Below the pieces are notes generated by a model that saw only the letters and a program-made list of their open reading frames with translations, had not been told where the DNA came from and searched no databases. Made by a program: the position numbers and the translations under genes. This document shows positions 23,501-35,251 of a DNA stretch of 64,000 bases, piece after piece (positions within the stretch are counted from its first letter, which is position 1; the number at the start of each line of letters is the position of its first letter). The stretch is from Neospora caninum Liverpool (Eukaryota > Apicomplexa > Conoidasida > Eucoccidiorida > Sarcocystidae), in the NCBI RefSeq assembly GCF_000208865.1, contig NC_018394.1:2503964-2567963 (forward strand). The letters run 5' to 3'.

Positions 23501-26500
23501 ACGTCGACACCCTCTTGGCCAGCTGCCTCGCGGTGTCGTCTCTCGTTCTCTGTCTCGCTCGGTCTCCGTCTCTCTTGTGCTTCGGTATCTCGTACTTCGT
23601 TTTGTCGGTGTGCGTCCAGCGCAAGCGTTCGTCTCGCCTCGCTCGCCATCCCGTGAAGCAGCCGCCCCCAGAGGTCTTTCTCCCTCCACAGCGCCTTGAT
23701 GTTCGCTTGCGTCCTCGACAGCGCGTCGATCCGCAGCGCCCGAAGCTCCTGCCAGGGTGTCCATACACGCTGCGGCAGAAGAAAGAGCCGCGAGGCGTTC
23801 CCCTGCTTCGCGAGAAAATCGAGAGTTGCGGCCACCGCCTCTTGCTCTGACGCAACTTGGTGGAGATGGGACAGCAGGAAGAAGACATTCTCCTCGACGT
23901 ACACGCGCTCGGCAACGCGCTGCTTCGCGGATTCGGCCAGCCGACGCAGCGGCGACAACCTATACCAATCGGTCTCGCTTTCCTCGCCATCCTCCACGAT
24001 TGACTCGGTTCCTCCGTCACGAACCCCGCACGAAAACACCGATCTGTTCGGGTTGTCACCTCTCCCATTCGAGGCCTCTCTTGCCCCATCCTTTTGCTTC
24101 GTCCTGTCTCCTTTCTCTCTTGTCTCCTTTTGTCTTGTCTCCTTTGTGTCTTCGTTCTCTTTGTCTTCCATTTCTTTGTCATCCTCCTCTCTGTCTTCTT
24201 CGCTGTTTGCGTCGATGACCTCCTCGTCGAGATTGACGAAAACCGCTGGATGCGCCTCGTCGCACGCTGAACTCGCAAGCGTCTCCGCGTCGCCTTCTGC
24301 GTCGCCATGCGGCACAGAGGCGACGCGCGCCGCCGGCGCAGGCGAAGAAGGCGGTAGGCCGGAGACGCCCCGCGCGATTCTCAGTGGAGAGGAAGAAGAC
24401 GAAACCGGGGGAGACACGCGAGAGGCGGGAGAGGATACAGAAGAAGAGGACGAGTCGGACGAAAGAGACGGCGGGACAGCGGAGTGGGTGTTAGATTGGC
24501 GAGAGGTGCGGGGCGGAGACGGGCACGAGAGAGAAGATTCAATTCGTCCCTCAGAAAGCAGGAGACGTTCGTACACCTGGAGAGACGGCAGCGAAGGCCA
24601 CAGCTCGAAGCAGAGCGCGATCGAGCGACAGAGGAGATGCAACTCGTTCCCGATTGGCGTGAAAATGCAAGACCTCTCGGCCTCGTCGTAGCTCGCGGCA
24701 GCGTCGTCTCTCTCCTCGGTTCCCTCATCGCCGCCTCGTGCTACCTGTTGTGCTGCCGAGACACCAGGTGACTCTGTCCGCCGAGAGGCAACAGATCCCA
24801 TAGGTCCCGCGGCTGTCGCGGATGACGGAGCGTCACATGGCGTTCCAACCCTGAAGAGACACAACCAAAAACGCGAGAACGAATGCCCAGGATATATATA
24901 TATATATATATACCGGCACCGGGGGATCCGGCATTATATTGAGAGGAGTCAAATGTGAAGGCAAGAGCAGTACATGTGCATATATACATACGAGTGAGTG
25001 ATGCGTCTCTCTACGGTATCCAACCATGGTGTGGGAAAAAAAGAGGAACCTCTCTCTGTCTATATATATATATATGTTTCCTCCATATAAAAAGATATAC
25101 TCCATGTCTATTTACATGCAGTAGTCTATTCAGGTATCTTTATGATAAGCAGAGATGCATATGCCTGCTAGGTCGGGGCCAGCCTTGAGTTGTGTATCCT
25201 TACTTGGGAGGAGCGCAAGAGGTACGATCGTTTCTGGGAGTCGTCATTCCTGTGGTGCGGGCAAGAGGCTCCGCCGCACACGTCGCGGCTGTCTTTCTCT
25301 GCAGCTCTTTCAGACTGTGCATGAGCCGTCCGAGCAGCTCCACTGAATGAAACAGTCTTTCTCTTACATCGAGATACTCTCTGTCGTCTTCACGTCTTCT
25401 TTGATCTTCTACCCCCTTCCCACCTGTGCCGCCTGCTTGATCGTTTCTGGTTTCGTCTCTTGCTTCCTCTCCTTTCTGTCCGTCTTGTCCCCCTCTGCTC
25501 TGCTCGTCTTCCGCCTCGACAGTGGGCGTCGGGATTTCTGTTCCGTCTTCTCCGCTGGAGACCTTCCGCCCTGTTCCGTTCGGTGTCTGGCTGGGCCGGG
25601 TTTCTTCTCCTTGACCGCCGTCGCCGCACTGCTCTCTGCGTGCGCTGTCGGTCTCTCCAGCATTTTCCTCGAGTTTCACACGACACTCGAGCGCAGCGAG
25701 CGTTGCAGGGTAGGGTTGCGACCCAGGCGCCGCCTCGTCAGAAGCAGCCGCAAGGGGCGACGACGCGAACGCGAGCGCGCGCGTCAGCTCGAGGACCTCG
25801 TGAACACGCCGGAGAAGAAGCCACCAGGCGAGATCGAGGAATTTGCGTCTCTGCTTTGCATGCGCCTCTCGGGCTTTTTTGTTCGTCTCCGCGTCTCGGT
25901 CTCGCCCATCGCCCTCCCCAGGGCTCTCGGCACGCCCCGCCTTCTCTCTGTCTCCGTTTGCGTCTCCTCTCTGGAATGCGCGTTCCCCGCTCTCGCTTTG
26001 TGTCTCGTCGCCGACAGATGGTAGGGGATGTGAGACCGATACAGGGAGCGCAGCCGGCGCAGCAGATCCTCGGGCGGCAGAAGACGCAGAAGCGGGAGAA
26101 GAAACGCTTCGCGGCGGCGAGCGAAACATGTCCTCAACCGCGGCGGCTGTCGCAGAGGCGACGGTGAACAAAGCGATCTTTACCGCGGCAATTTGGACGA
26201 GAAGGAAGATTCGGTCTTCCAGGAACACGCGCAAAGCGGCCTGCCTCTTCGCTTCTTCACCTTCTGTCCCATCGGCCTCACTCTCCCCCAGCTCCTCTTC
26301 GGTTCGCAAACCGTCCGCGTCTGTAACGCTGTCTCCTCTCCATGTGCGGCCTCTTGGGCTGTCGCCGCCGTCCAACACCTCCATGTCCACTTCTCGTTCT
26401 TCACCCGTTTCCAGTCTCTGCCGCGGGGATTCTGCCGTCTGTACACCAGGGGCGGTCTCCGCATGCGAGGGTCGTCCCCCATGGTTCTGCGCTGGAGGCG

Positions 26501-27620
26501 CAACTTCTCGACAGTCTGGCGAGGCCTGGCGCCGCGTCTGACACGGGGCTTTTTCCTCGACTTTCCTCTTCCCGTTCCCGGAGGAAACGCAGCCGGCTGA
26601 CCCGCCCCAAGCCGCCGTCGTGAGGAATGCCAGGGTGGCCAAGGCAGGACGCGCGAGGGAGTGGAGAAAGCTCTCAGCGGCGGGAAGAACCCGATTTTCA
26701 CAAGCCGAGGGAGACGCCGAGAGCCTGGCAGACGCCGCAGGAAGAAACGGCGAGAGACATGCGGTGTCCAGACTCGTTTTCCTGAGGAGCGCCACGGCTC
26801 GACGCGCCTCCGACCGCCGCGAAAACGCCGAGAAGGACAACGGGTGAGGCGCCAGTGTTGTCGTTGGTGCCTCGGACGACAGTGGGCTGAGAAACCCGCG
26901 AAGCACGGAGATGTCTCCTGCACGCAACGCCTCCTGTATCGGCTCTGTCATGCTTCGAAGCAAAGCGGCGAATGCGTCGACGAGAAATGCGTCGGCAGGG
27001 ACAGAATTCCGAACGGCATGGGGGCCACTGCAAGGAGGTAGCAGACGTGTCGGGGCGGAGGCACAAGCCGCAAACGCCTTGAGGTCTGAAGAGTGCGTTC
27101 TGTCTTCCGGCTGCCGCGATGCCACAGGGGGTTCCAACTCTAAAGAAGAGGCGGTCGCGATAGCACGGTCGAGCGCCGAAGATGCCGCCGAGGCCCAAGA
27201 GTCTCCCTCTGTCTTCTCGCCGCGTTGGCCTGCTTGCGAGCTCGCCTTGTCCGCTCGGAGACACTCGACGGATGCTGGGAACAATGGACGATCAGCTCTG
27301 CGGCAATGTCTCCCACAGGGAGGCTCGGTGCCTTCGAGCCCGAAACAACGAGGCACATTATCGGGGCAAACGCGGCGAGAGGTCAGGGACGCGAGCGGCA
27401 TATGCTCGGCAGCCCAGTGGAGAAAGAGAAGCCAAGCAGAAACGGACGGCCAGCAAAGGTCCGGACTTCCAAACAAAGCTGGCGAAAGATATGGCGGCGA
27501 GAAAGACGAGGACGGACAAGGAACACCACGGACAGAGGCGACAGGGGAAGGGATGAAAGAAGACGCCGGAGGGTCTGAGGCGCCTTTTCGCCTTCTACGT
27601 TTGAGTTTGACTGCCTCCAT
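20598..27620 (-). CDS. Large coccidian protein of unknown function, three exons
   Basis: Exons on the minus strand are 27620-25204, 24850-21611 and 21036-20598 (TAA), giving 2031 residues. Joint 1 is CCCAA|GTAAGG to CTCTTCAG|GGTTGG; joint 2 is GAAGA|GTAAGA to TTTCCAG|GTGGG. Both are in phase 2, and exon 2 is an exact multiple of three. Reading through either donor meets a stop at once, so the exons look like separate ORFs. The start is set at ATG 27620 (residues MEAVKLKRRRRK); an upstream in-frame ATG at 27950 would add a pyrimidine-derived, UTR-like stretch. Conserved-looking islands are FLEDRIFLLVQIAAVKIALF, a LAWWLLLRRVHEVLELTRAL helix, a CIFTPIGNELHLLCRSIAL block, and VYVEENVFFLLSHLHQVASE followed by EAVAATLDFLAK. 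The rest is Glu/Lys/Arg- and Ser-rich filler, and the C-terminal exon is acidic then basic. I do not recognise the family. Confidence 0.78.
24892..24913. repeat. (TA)n microsatellite in intron
   Basis: TA run in intron 1 (25203-24851) of the minus-strand unknown gene; a second short run lies at about 25061-25075. Confidence 0.85.
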
Positions 27621-28591
27621 CTTATTCTGTGAACGCGACACTTGCGGAGAGAGAAGGTGTGATGTTCGCCCGACACAGGTTGCGGGCGAAAGCTCGCGAC
27701 GGGAGACGAGACACGAAGAGCAGAGACAGCGAAAGCGCGAGGAGAGGCGTGAAGGCTCAGAAGACGCGAAGAAGAAAGGGAGAGTGAACGGTCTGGGACA
27801 CAGCAAGGCACGCAGGGGAAACAGACGTGAAGAAGCAGCGAGAAGACAGCAGAGAAAAAAAAAGAATTCCGGTGCGACAAAATCAGAGGCAAGTGAAGGC
27901 GAAGAGGAGCTCGGCACGCGGCGGGAGGCGAGGCGCAAGAGAGACGGCATTCAAAGCGTCGTCCGACCGGAGACAAACGCTCTCGCGAGCCAGCAACGGG
28001 AGGATGGGTACAAGGGCGCCGTCGAGATCTCGATTCTCAATTTGAAACGAAAGGACTCAAAACTGTCTACCGTGGGGGTGTTTTCAATGCACAGCAGAGC
28101 CAAAGGCACTTGCGAGAAGAATAAAGAGGGAGGAAAGGATGAAACAGAAAAGGGATAATCGTTAGCTGGTCGCGATGTTTCTCGGGGCGCCGTGGCAGAC
28201 GCAAGCATCAAAAACGAATGGCGGCGAGCGGGTGTGCAAGACAGGAAACCTGAAAACGTTAAAAAAAGAAAGGCTTTCTTTCCCTCTAAAAACTTCCTCT
28301 CCAGCCGTTTGTCGGCTTGCCGATCCAACAACAGCAGTGAGGAATGCGCAGGGTGACCCTCGCCCCGTGGTTTTTTCGCTGGACGGGAGAACCACCGGAG
28401 GAAAGACAGTGAAAGAAAGCATATGGTGCAGAAACGGGAGACAGTACAGGAGTCGTCCCTGAAGAGATTTAAAGAGAGTTATAAAAGCCGGGGAGGGCGG
28501 CACAATTCCTGGGTCTACGGTTTAGGGAGAAACCGGGCAAGGCACAAGTGGAGAGAGACAACCGGAACAACGGGCTAGGGCGCCGTGTGTG

Positions 28592-28598
28592 TGCATGC
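28592..28598. promoter_or_regulatory. TGCATGC motif
   Basis: A palindromic-core heptamer known from Toxoplasma promoters and of the type bound by some ApiAP2 factors. A second copy lies 24 nt away in the same divergent promoter. Confidence 0.35.
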
Positions 28599-28615
28599 TG
28601 GGAAAACGCGCACAC

Positions 28616-28622
28616 TGCATGC
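28616..28622. promoter_or_regulatory. TGCATGC motif, second copy
   Basis: Second exact copy; the close pairing makes chance less likely than for a lone heptamer. Confidence 0.35.
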
Positions 28623-28900
28623 ACGCTTTCGATCGCCTTCTCCTGTGCTGGATATCTGTTCGACTTCACTTTCGACTGTTTCCTTCTCTTCTCCATTGAG
28701 AGGGTTTGATGCTTTTTACAGGACTTTTACTTTTCTTCTCTGCGCTTGGCGGCGGAGAGAGGGAAAACTCGGGCAGGCCTTTGCGACCGCGGCAAAACGG
28801 GACAAATTCCTGTCTCCTCGTCTCCAACTTTTGTTTTCTTCTTCCTGGCCTCCCTCTCCTTCCCAGATGGTCCCTCCGGTGACAATCCCAGCGAAAGCGA

Positions 28901-29027
28901 GATAAAGAAGAAGGAAAAGAGAGAGAGAAGGGAGAGAGAGAAGAGAGAGAGAGAGAAAGGAGAGACAGTGAAGGGAGAGAGAGAGGGAGAAGCGAGAGAG
29001 CGAGAAGGGAGAGAGAGAGAGAGAAGG

Positions 29028-29058
<31 letters not shown>

Positions 29059-29180
29059 AAGGAGAGACAGTGAAGGGAGAGAGAGAGGGTGAAGGGAGAG
29101 AGGGTGAAGGGAGAGAGAGAGAAGGGAGAGAGAGAGAGAGAAGGGAGAGAGAGCGAAAGGAGAGAGAGAAGACAGACAAG
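28901..29180. repeat. GA-rich (purine) tract, about 280 bp
   Basis: Almost only G and A, with rare C/T interruptions such as GAGACAGTGAAGG. An internal block of roughly 90 bp (GA run, AAAGGAGAGACAGTGAAGG, GA run) occurs twice, which suggests segmental duplication. The tract ends about 80 nt before ATG 29260 of the RRM gene. Confidence 0.9.
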
Positions 29181-29259
29181 GTAGAGGGAAGAAGGTATTT
29201 GCTCGCAGTTGCGAGCATCGGTGGAGAAGGAAGAGAGGGAGACGCAGAACCCGATCATC

Positions 29260-30497
29260 ATGGGGACGATCACGTGCCTTCGCGTATCCTCCTCCCGAAG
29301 GAGCTTGGCGCGTCCTCCGTGTGCGACGAGCACAAGAAGGAATGGACCTTTCCTCGTCGAGAGCAATAGGAAGGAGGCGCAAACGCAAAACACGCCTGGT
29401 CTCTCTTGTGGTCTGCTCGGCGCCGCCTCTATGCGGCTTGGACCCTCCCGGGACCTCCCCTTCTCTCCTCGAGCTGCTGCTTCCTTCTGCACCATTTCTT
29501 CGTCGCCTCCTTCCTCTGCTCCCTCCTTGCCGCTCCTTCCGTCGCGTTTTCCTCGCGACGCCTTTGCTGGCCTCTTCCCCGCCAGTCGCTCTGCGCAGAT
29601 GCAGAGTTCACCTGCTCTTTCTTCTTCTTCTCCCTCCGAGAGCGACTCCGCTGTCCCGCGGGTCTCGGCTTCCCGCACACCTTGCTCCGCTTCTCTCCAG
29701 TCTTCCTGCCCTGCGTCACTGTCGCGTCCCCGGCAGGCAAGCCTCGCCTCATCCTTGTCTGCCCCGGGGGCAGTGTTCGGTCTTCTTTCGCTCTCAGACC
29801 CCCGCGCCCTGCCTTCGTCCTGTGTCTTGTTTCCCGCTAAAACCCCTCAATTGCCTCCTCGCGTTGTCGCTCCCAGTCTCTCCGCCTCGTCTGCAAAATC
29901 CGCGGCCTCGCCGCGCATTCTGCTGCCTGGTCCAGCTCACGCTGGAGCGCGCCTCGCGCTGGTGCGCCTACCGCTCTCTCCGCTGTCTCCTGGGGCTTCT
30001 CGGCCTGCGGCCGCATCTCCACTCTCGCCCCAACTGTCTCCTCCCGCGGCCTCGCCGGCGCTGCTGTCTCCGTTTCGGGCCTTCGCCTGCCGGCCTGGGG
30101 CGACGCGGATGAAGTGGTATTTTCAGAAGCCGTATGTGCGGCGAGTGCCTTCGGATTTCTTCCGATTTCCGGTCGTCTCCCAAGTGACCAAGCAAAAGAT
30201 AGACTGGCTGTATCACCACCCGCGCTCAGGCTACGAGGGCGCATGCGTCTTCGGCCAAAATACACTCGAGGTCACAAATCTGCCCATGGGAAAAACCTGC
30301 GAGTATCTGCAAGAACGCCTCTGGAGATACTTTGGAAAATTCGGAATCGTCGAACACGTCCGAGTCCTCCCTCATGAACGGGACCCGTACCAAACCTGTG
30401 GGACTGCCTACGTCTGCTTCAGAAGGCAAGTTCATATATATACACATAGATCTGTTTATCAATGCACGTGCTGGAAATGAACACGCAGCTGTCTACG

Positions 30498-30528
<31 letters not shown>

Positions 30529-33443
30529 CACTAGTTTCACATGGCTATGTCTGATATGTGCGTGGACTTGGCGCTCCAACTGTAACCGCACCTGTCTATT
30601 TTTTCACATTGCTTGCTCGCTTCCGTCGTCAGATGGAGAGGCCGCGTTTCCCACCTTTCGTCGCGCCGAGACTCCCTTGCGTTCCCCTTTTCCGCCTGCG
30701 TGTCTTGATTCACTTCGTCTCTCTCTGTGCACCTCAATGTGTCTTCTGTCGCCTGCCCTGTGTGTGCGTTTGTGTCTCTCTCCCTCTTCGCGCCGTCTTC
30801 GCCCAGTCGGATTGCCTCCTTGCGCGCCGTGCGGCTGCCTGTACACCTCCCGGCGTCTCTGCACAACCGCGTTTTGCACCTTCGCCACCTCGGGACTGAC
30901 AAATCCAGCGACGACCTCTTCTACTTTCGGCGTCATCAAGCCGTCAGGAATCTGCTCTCCGTTGCGCAGTAAGGACGCAGGGAAACCGAGGGGAAACCGC
31001 CGACACACAGGCGTTCACAGGAGACAGACAGGCGCGCGCTGTGCTCTGATTGCGCGCTAACATCGGACGCTTTTTTTCGCGTTTCCTGCTCCCTACACAG
31101 ACAGCTGTACGCCTACCTCGAGCAGCGCGGTCCCCTACCGGCCCAGAAAGCCTTGCGCCTCCTCTTCGAGCGTTCGTATCCGCGGCTCGCCTGGCGACAA
31201 GCAGGTGAAGTTTGCAAGAGAGAGATCGAAGCGGGCGAGGGAACGAGCGGGAGAGGGATGGGTGCGGGGAACACAGCGGCAACTTGGGCAAGGTTTCAGG
31301 CTTCGAATGAGTCCTTAAGTACACGCAAGTGGACAACATGCTGCAGCGTCGAAAGAGAAAGACCCCGTGATCGGAGCGGTGGTGCGAAAGATAATGGCAG
31401 GCTGCGTGTATGTGTCTGTACACCTTAAGGATTCCTGTGAGGTGTACATACACCCCGAGGACTGCGGGAGATCAGTTGGCCGCCTGGCGGTGGCGCATTG
31501 CCGTCGTCGCGCGGCATCAGCTTTCCCAGTATATCTGCTCTTCCTCTTTTTTCCTGCTCCTTTTGGATGTCTGCGTCCACCGCCGTCGGTGTCCATGCGG
31601 TGGCGCGCTGGCTGTGCGTGCTGCCTTTCCTTTATTTGTGCTTCCCTGGGCGTCCATGGGGGACTAGTTGTATGGGGTGCATATACACGTGGGGGCAGTC
31701 CATGATGCATCCGGGGATAGCGCTCACAGACCTAACGGCACCATTGTGTGGCCGTTCCGCGGCGCAGCGCCTACGGCTCCTCGGCTCCCCATGCGTTCAG
31801 TCTCATGTCTCGCTCTCCTCTTCGCGCGTCGTTTATCGGTTTCTTCCCGTTTGGTTCCTTCCTCGGCTCCTGCAGGCTACAGTGTGCGTGCGTGCTGCGG
31901 CAGCTGGCTAGGCTTCTTCTCGCGGAGTCCGTTCAACGAGTTGTTTTACCTCGCGCACCAAGAGGAAGCGGGAGGGCTCACACGCAAAGGGAGCGGGCTT
32001 GACTCAGACGCGCAGGGGTCGCGAAAAATGATTTCGAGTGCAGGCGTGGCAAGCACTGAAGAGAAGCGCGGAAGAAGAAAGAAAGCCAAAAGAGGCGAGG
32101 CCGAAGACGGCAGTGCCCAGGAGCTGAATAAGCTGACAGGTGAGAGACACCACAGTACCGGCACGTGCAAACAGACGCGAATGTGAGCCTCGCTTCATCG
32201 ACACGAGGGGCGTGGTGCACGAGGCGGGCGGGAGTTCCAACGGTTGAAAACGTGGATGGCGATCCCTCGTCTGGAATCACCAAAGTGGTTTCAAGGACGC
32301 GTTCTGCTTTCTGTCGTGTTCCAGTCCCCTTTGGGCTATGTGCTGATTTGGTGTGAAGGAGAAGATCGCGCGCGGATCTGCTGGTTGCCTCGCCCGGTGT
32401 TTGTTGGACACAAGGTGGAACCTTTTTCGGCTGGGTGTTCGCCCCTTGGGACGCTGCGGCAGGTACCGCAGAAACGAATCGTCTGTCCCTTGGTGTGTTG
32501 GACACTTGTCGTTTTTTTTCCGTGTCCCCGTTTTCAGATCGACAAGAAAAAGACATGTTGAAGAAATTGGTCGTCTTCCCGCATCTTCTGTCTCGAGACA
32601 AACTCCAGGCGCTTCTCCTCCGTGCAGGACGTCTTCTGCAGATGGACCTGCAAAACGAGCTGTCCGTACACTGGAGAACTGACAGGCCTCCTCTTCCCGA
32701 GTACGTTCGAAAGCACAACTGCGTATGCATATATGTGCATAGGCCCTCTATTCCCATAGATCCATTTACCTAGAGAAAAAGCAATTCGCATATATATATA
32801 TATATATGTAGATAGATGGGCATTTATATTCATACGGGCAGACTGATCTTTCGTGTCATCCATAAGGCCTCTCTCAGAGAGAATTATCGTGTGCATGCGA
32901 ATTCGCGTTCAAGCCATTTGATGTAGATAATGTGTGGTTGTTTGCGTAGACGGAGATACAGAGAGACGCGCAGTGTTGCATTTTGAAGGGGCTGCGGTGC
33001 ATGAATTTATCATATATGACCAGACGTATGCGCCTCTTCTCCACTCGACAGTCCCGCTCGTTTGTTTCTCATTGTCCTCGGGACCCTGGGGTTTCTCCCA
33101 GTTTTCCGTTGTTCACTGTCTCTCTGGGGTTTGTCTGTTTCTCTCTCATGCATGACCCCTCGCGTCCTGAATCGATGTGTCTCTCGCACCTCTCCCGCTC
33201 TTTTGAAGTGCTCATCGTTTAGCATGGTGTTGTTCCTCACTTGTTTCTCCCACAGTTTCTGCTCTTTTCTGTTTCTCAGCTGGACACAGAAACAGATTCA
33301 GCTCTGGCAACACCAAGACCCGCTACCGGAGGAATTGCAAATCTGGTCTCGTACCAAGGATTACTACAAGTAACAGCACACGCAGCATCCAACACACCCG
33401 CCCGATATGGTCACCTCTGTCAATGTGCACATTTCTGTGCCCG

Positions 33444-33474
<31 letters not shown>

Positions 33475-34526
33475 GTTCTGGAATCTGTGTATCAAACGAT
33501 ATTATGATTGATCGGGAGAGATATGGAGAATGGCAGGAGTTCTGAAGCAGCCCCGTTCCAAACGAATGGACAAATACCCAGCAGCACAGCAGCAAACGCG
33601 AAAAACGCGGAGCGGTTTTCCCCCTTTTCTTTGCGTGCATGCTAGCTCTGCATCTATGGTATGAGCCAGTCTTGTCTGAACATGTCGGCCTGCAAACGCT
33701 GATACGTGTCTGTACACCTGTATCGAGGGTTGTGTGTGTTTTCCTGCACATCCGGTGTTGTTTTCGAAAGCGCTTTTCGTGTCTGATTCGGCAGCAAGTA
33801 CACCCGCGGCAGGGGCGCTCGGCGCGTCTCATGCTGTGGCAGCTTCTCCCAAGTGCCGTAGCGTTTCTCAGCCCTGGCCGTTCACACAAGGCCCGAGCAC
33901 CACACTCTTTTTTCCTGCACGTGGCTTGTCTCGCTGTGCCCCAGAATCCATGAAGAACGCTTCCTCTTCAAACTCAAGCTGAAGAAGGAGCGGGCGCAGG
34001 CGAAGCTGGAGATGAAGCAGCAACGCAGGTGAGAACAAGGCTATAGACGTAGATAAATAGTTTTCCAGTATACGGAGAGATTCGGTGATGCCTCTGTGTA
34101 CTAGGCGGCCCCCTTCTGTCTGTGCATTTTTGTTGGAAGTCCGCGGATTTGTTCGCCCTCTTAGGAGCGCCTTTTTCTCGCTTTCTGTGTGGCCTAGCCA
34201 GTGTCGCGATGGTTTCTCTCTCGGCTGCGGCCGATGTGTGCGCCGCGCTTCGGGGCGTCGCGCGTCCCTCTTCGGCCTCGTCGACTGCCTCACCTTGCCT
34301 TGCGTTCCCTCGTCGTTTACCGTCTAGCATTCCGTTCACTCGCACTGCTCTTTTATCTGTGCGACTCCTCAGTGGCTTCCGAGTGGTGCATCGGGACTGT
34401 CAGCCTATTCGGGTTAACGGTGCAGTTTCGTCTCCGCTTCGAGGTTCGTTTTTGTTTTGTTTTTCTTGTGTTTTGCATGCGCCCTACAGACGTCTGGAGT
34501 TGCAGGCTCAGCAGTCGGCTGCCTGA
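29260..34526 (+). CDS. RRM-domain protein, probably organelle-targeted, eight exons
   Basis: Exons are 29260-30425, 30807-30968, 31101-31204, 31876-32139, 32538-32700, 33280-33369, 33945-34028 and 34490-34526 (TGA), giving 689 residues with all phases consistent. ATG 29260 has context ATCATCATGG. The N terminus (MGTITCLRVSSSRRSLARPP) is rich in Arg, Ser and Thr and free of acidic residues, like a mitochondrial presequence; a Ser/Pro/Ala-rich region follows. The block KWYFQKPYVRRVPSDFFRFP precedes an RRM at about residues 333-415: RNP2-like LEVTNLPM and RNP1-like CGTAYVCFRS, the latter split by intron 1. Further conserved-looking parts are LYAYLEQRGPLPAQKALRLL, GFFSRSPFNELFYLAHQEEA, FPHLLSRDKLQALLLRAGRL and WTQKQIQLWQHQDPLPEELQ. 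The protein ends in a basic coiled coil (FLFKLKLKKERAQAKLEMK). Intron 1 uses a GC donor (AG|GCAAGT). A role in organelle RNA handling is inferred; the exact family is not recognised. Confidence 0.86.
30426..30806 (+). other. GC-AG intron within the RRM coding region
   Basis: The donor reads AGAAG|GCAAGT, the strong consensus of GC-type U2 introns, and the acceptor is GTCTTCGCCCAG. Splicing here keeps frame and restores an RNP1-like block; no usable GT donor lies nearby. A (TA)n run is at about 30498-30523. Confidence 0.75.
33443..33470. repeat. (TA)n microsatellite in intron
   Basis: TA run in intron 6 of the RRM gene; a shorter one at about 32788-32808 lies in intron 5. Confidence 0.85.
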
Positions 34527-35094
34527 GGCGACAGCTGCGAGGCGACACTCCACACCCTCGGGCACTCCTGGCGGCGACCAGTGAAAGGGGAAACGCCGGC
34601 TACACGCAACGACACGGCGAGAAACGGCGAGGGGAAACGAGTCAGAGAAAGGGACGGTGGGCGTTGCGAATGGACGCGCGAGCGCAAAGCCGAAGACAGG
34701 GGTGACAGGCCGTCCGTGGTGTGCCGCGAGCTGTGTTGTCGCGTGTGAAGTGAATTCGACTCTGTGTGCATTTTTGGGTTTTTTCTTCTCTCGCACGCCG
34801 CTGTGGGGGGCGTTGTGTTGGCGACAAGTCCCGAGCGGCGCGGGAGACAGACCCCAAAGCGGCGAACGCGGTCCAGGCGCCGCTTCGCTTTGTGTTGAGT
34901 TACAATTTGCTTTCAAATCTCGTCGCGCGTCCTCCCACGCCGTCGCTCCCTGTTGGCGAGACAAACGCAAGAAGGCGCAAAGGGGACGCGCCTCGCTGGC
35001 GCTGGCTGTCAGTCCGAAGCGCTCGCAGATTTGTCGCTCGTCGACGAGCGGAAAACACGAAATGTACCATGGGAAACAAAGCGAGAAAGAGAGG

Positions 35095-35251
35095 AGAGAG
35101 AGCAGCGAGACACAACGAGAGAGGAGAGAGACGCAAAGAGAGAGGAGACACAAAGAGAGAGGAGAGAGACACAACGAAAGAGGAGAGAGACACAACGAAA
35201 GAGGAGAGAGACACAACGAAAGAGGAGAGAGACACAACGAAAGAGGAGAGG
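35095..35251. repeat. 21-bp tandem repeat (GAGAGACACAACGAAAGAGGA)
   Basis: At least four near-perfect 21-nt copies from about 35163 onward, preceded by degenerate copies. The unit is a multiple of three, so it keeps spurious ORFs open in all three frames. Confidence 0.85.

Larger units (their letters stand above)
27621..29259. promoter_or_regulatory. Divergent promoter region
   Basis: About 1.6 kb lies between the starts of the unknown minus-strand gene and the RRM gene. It contains two TGCATGC motifs, a TATAAAAG-like string at about 28480-28487, and a long GA-rich tract next to the RRM start. Leu/Ser-rich and Arg/Glu-rich ORFs here are artefacts of the simple repeat. Confidence 0.5.

Noticed and set aside
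22485..24308. Minus-strand ORF of 607 codons, very Arg/Thr/Lys-rich
   Set aside because: It is a second frame of exon 2 of the unknown protein. The chosen frame has conserved-looking islands and in-phase splice joints at both ends.
26911..28158. Plus-strand ORF of 415 codons
   Set aside because: Antisense to exon 1 of the unknown gene; composition is biased and it has no domain or splice support.
28479..28488. TATAAAAG string as a TATA box
   Set aside because: TATA boxes are not a normal feature of coccidian promoters, and the site is about 780 nt from the nearest start codon.
28666..29678. Minus-strand ORFs rich in Leu/Ser and plus-strand ORFs rich in Arg/Glu
   Set aside because: They are direct translations of the GA tract, open in all frames because the repeat contains no stop codons.
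30426..30480. Read-through C terminus of the first RRM exon
   Set aside because: It translates a TA-rich intron start and would break the RRM; the GC-AG joint restores the domain in phase.
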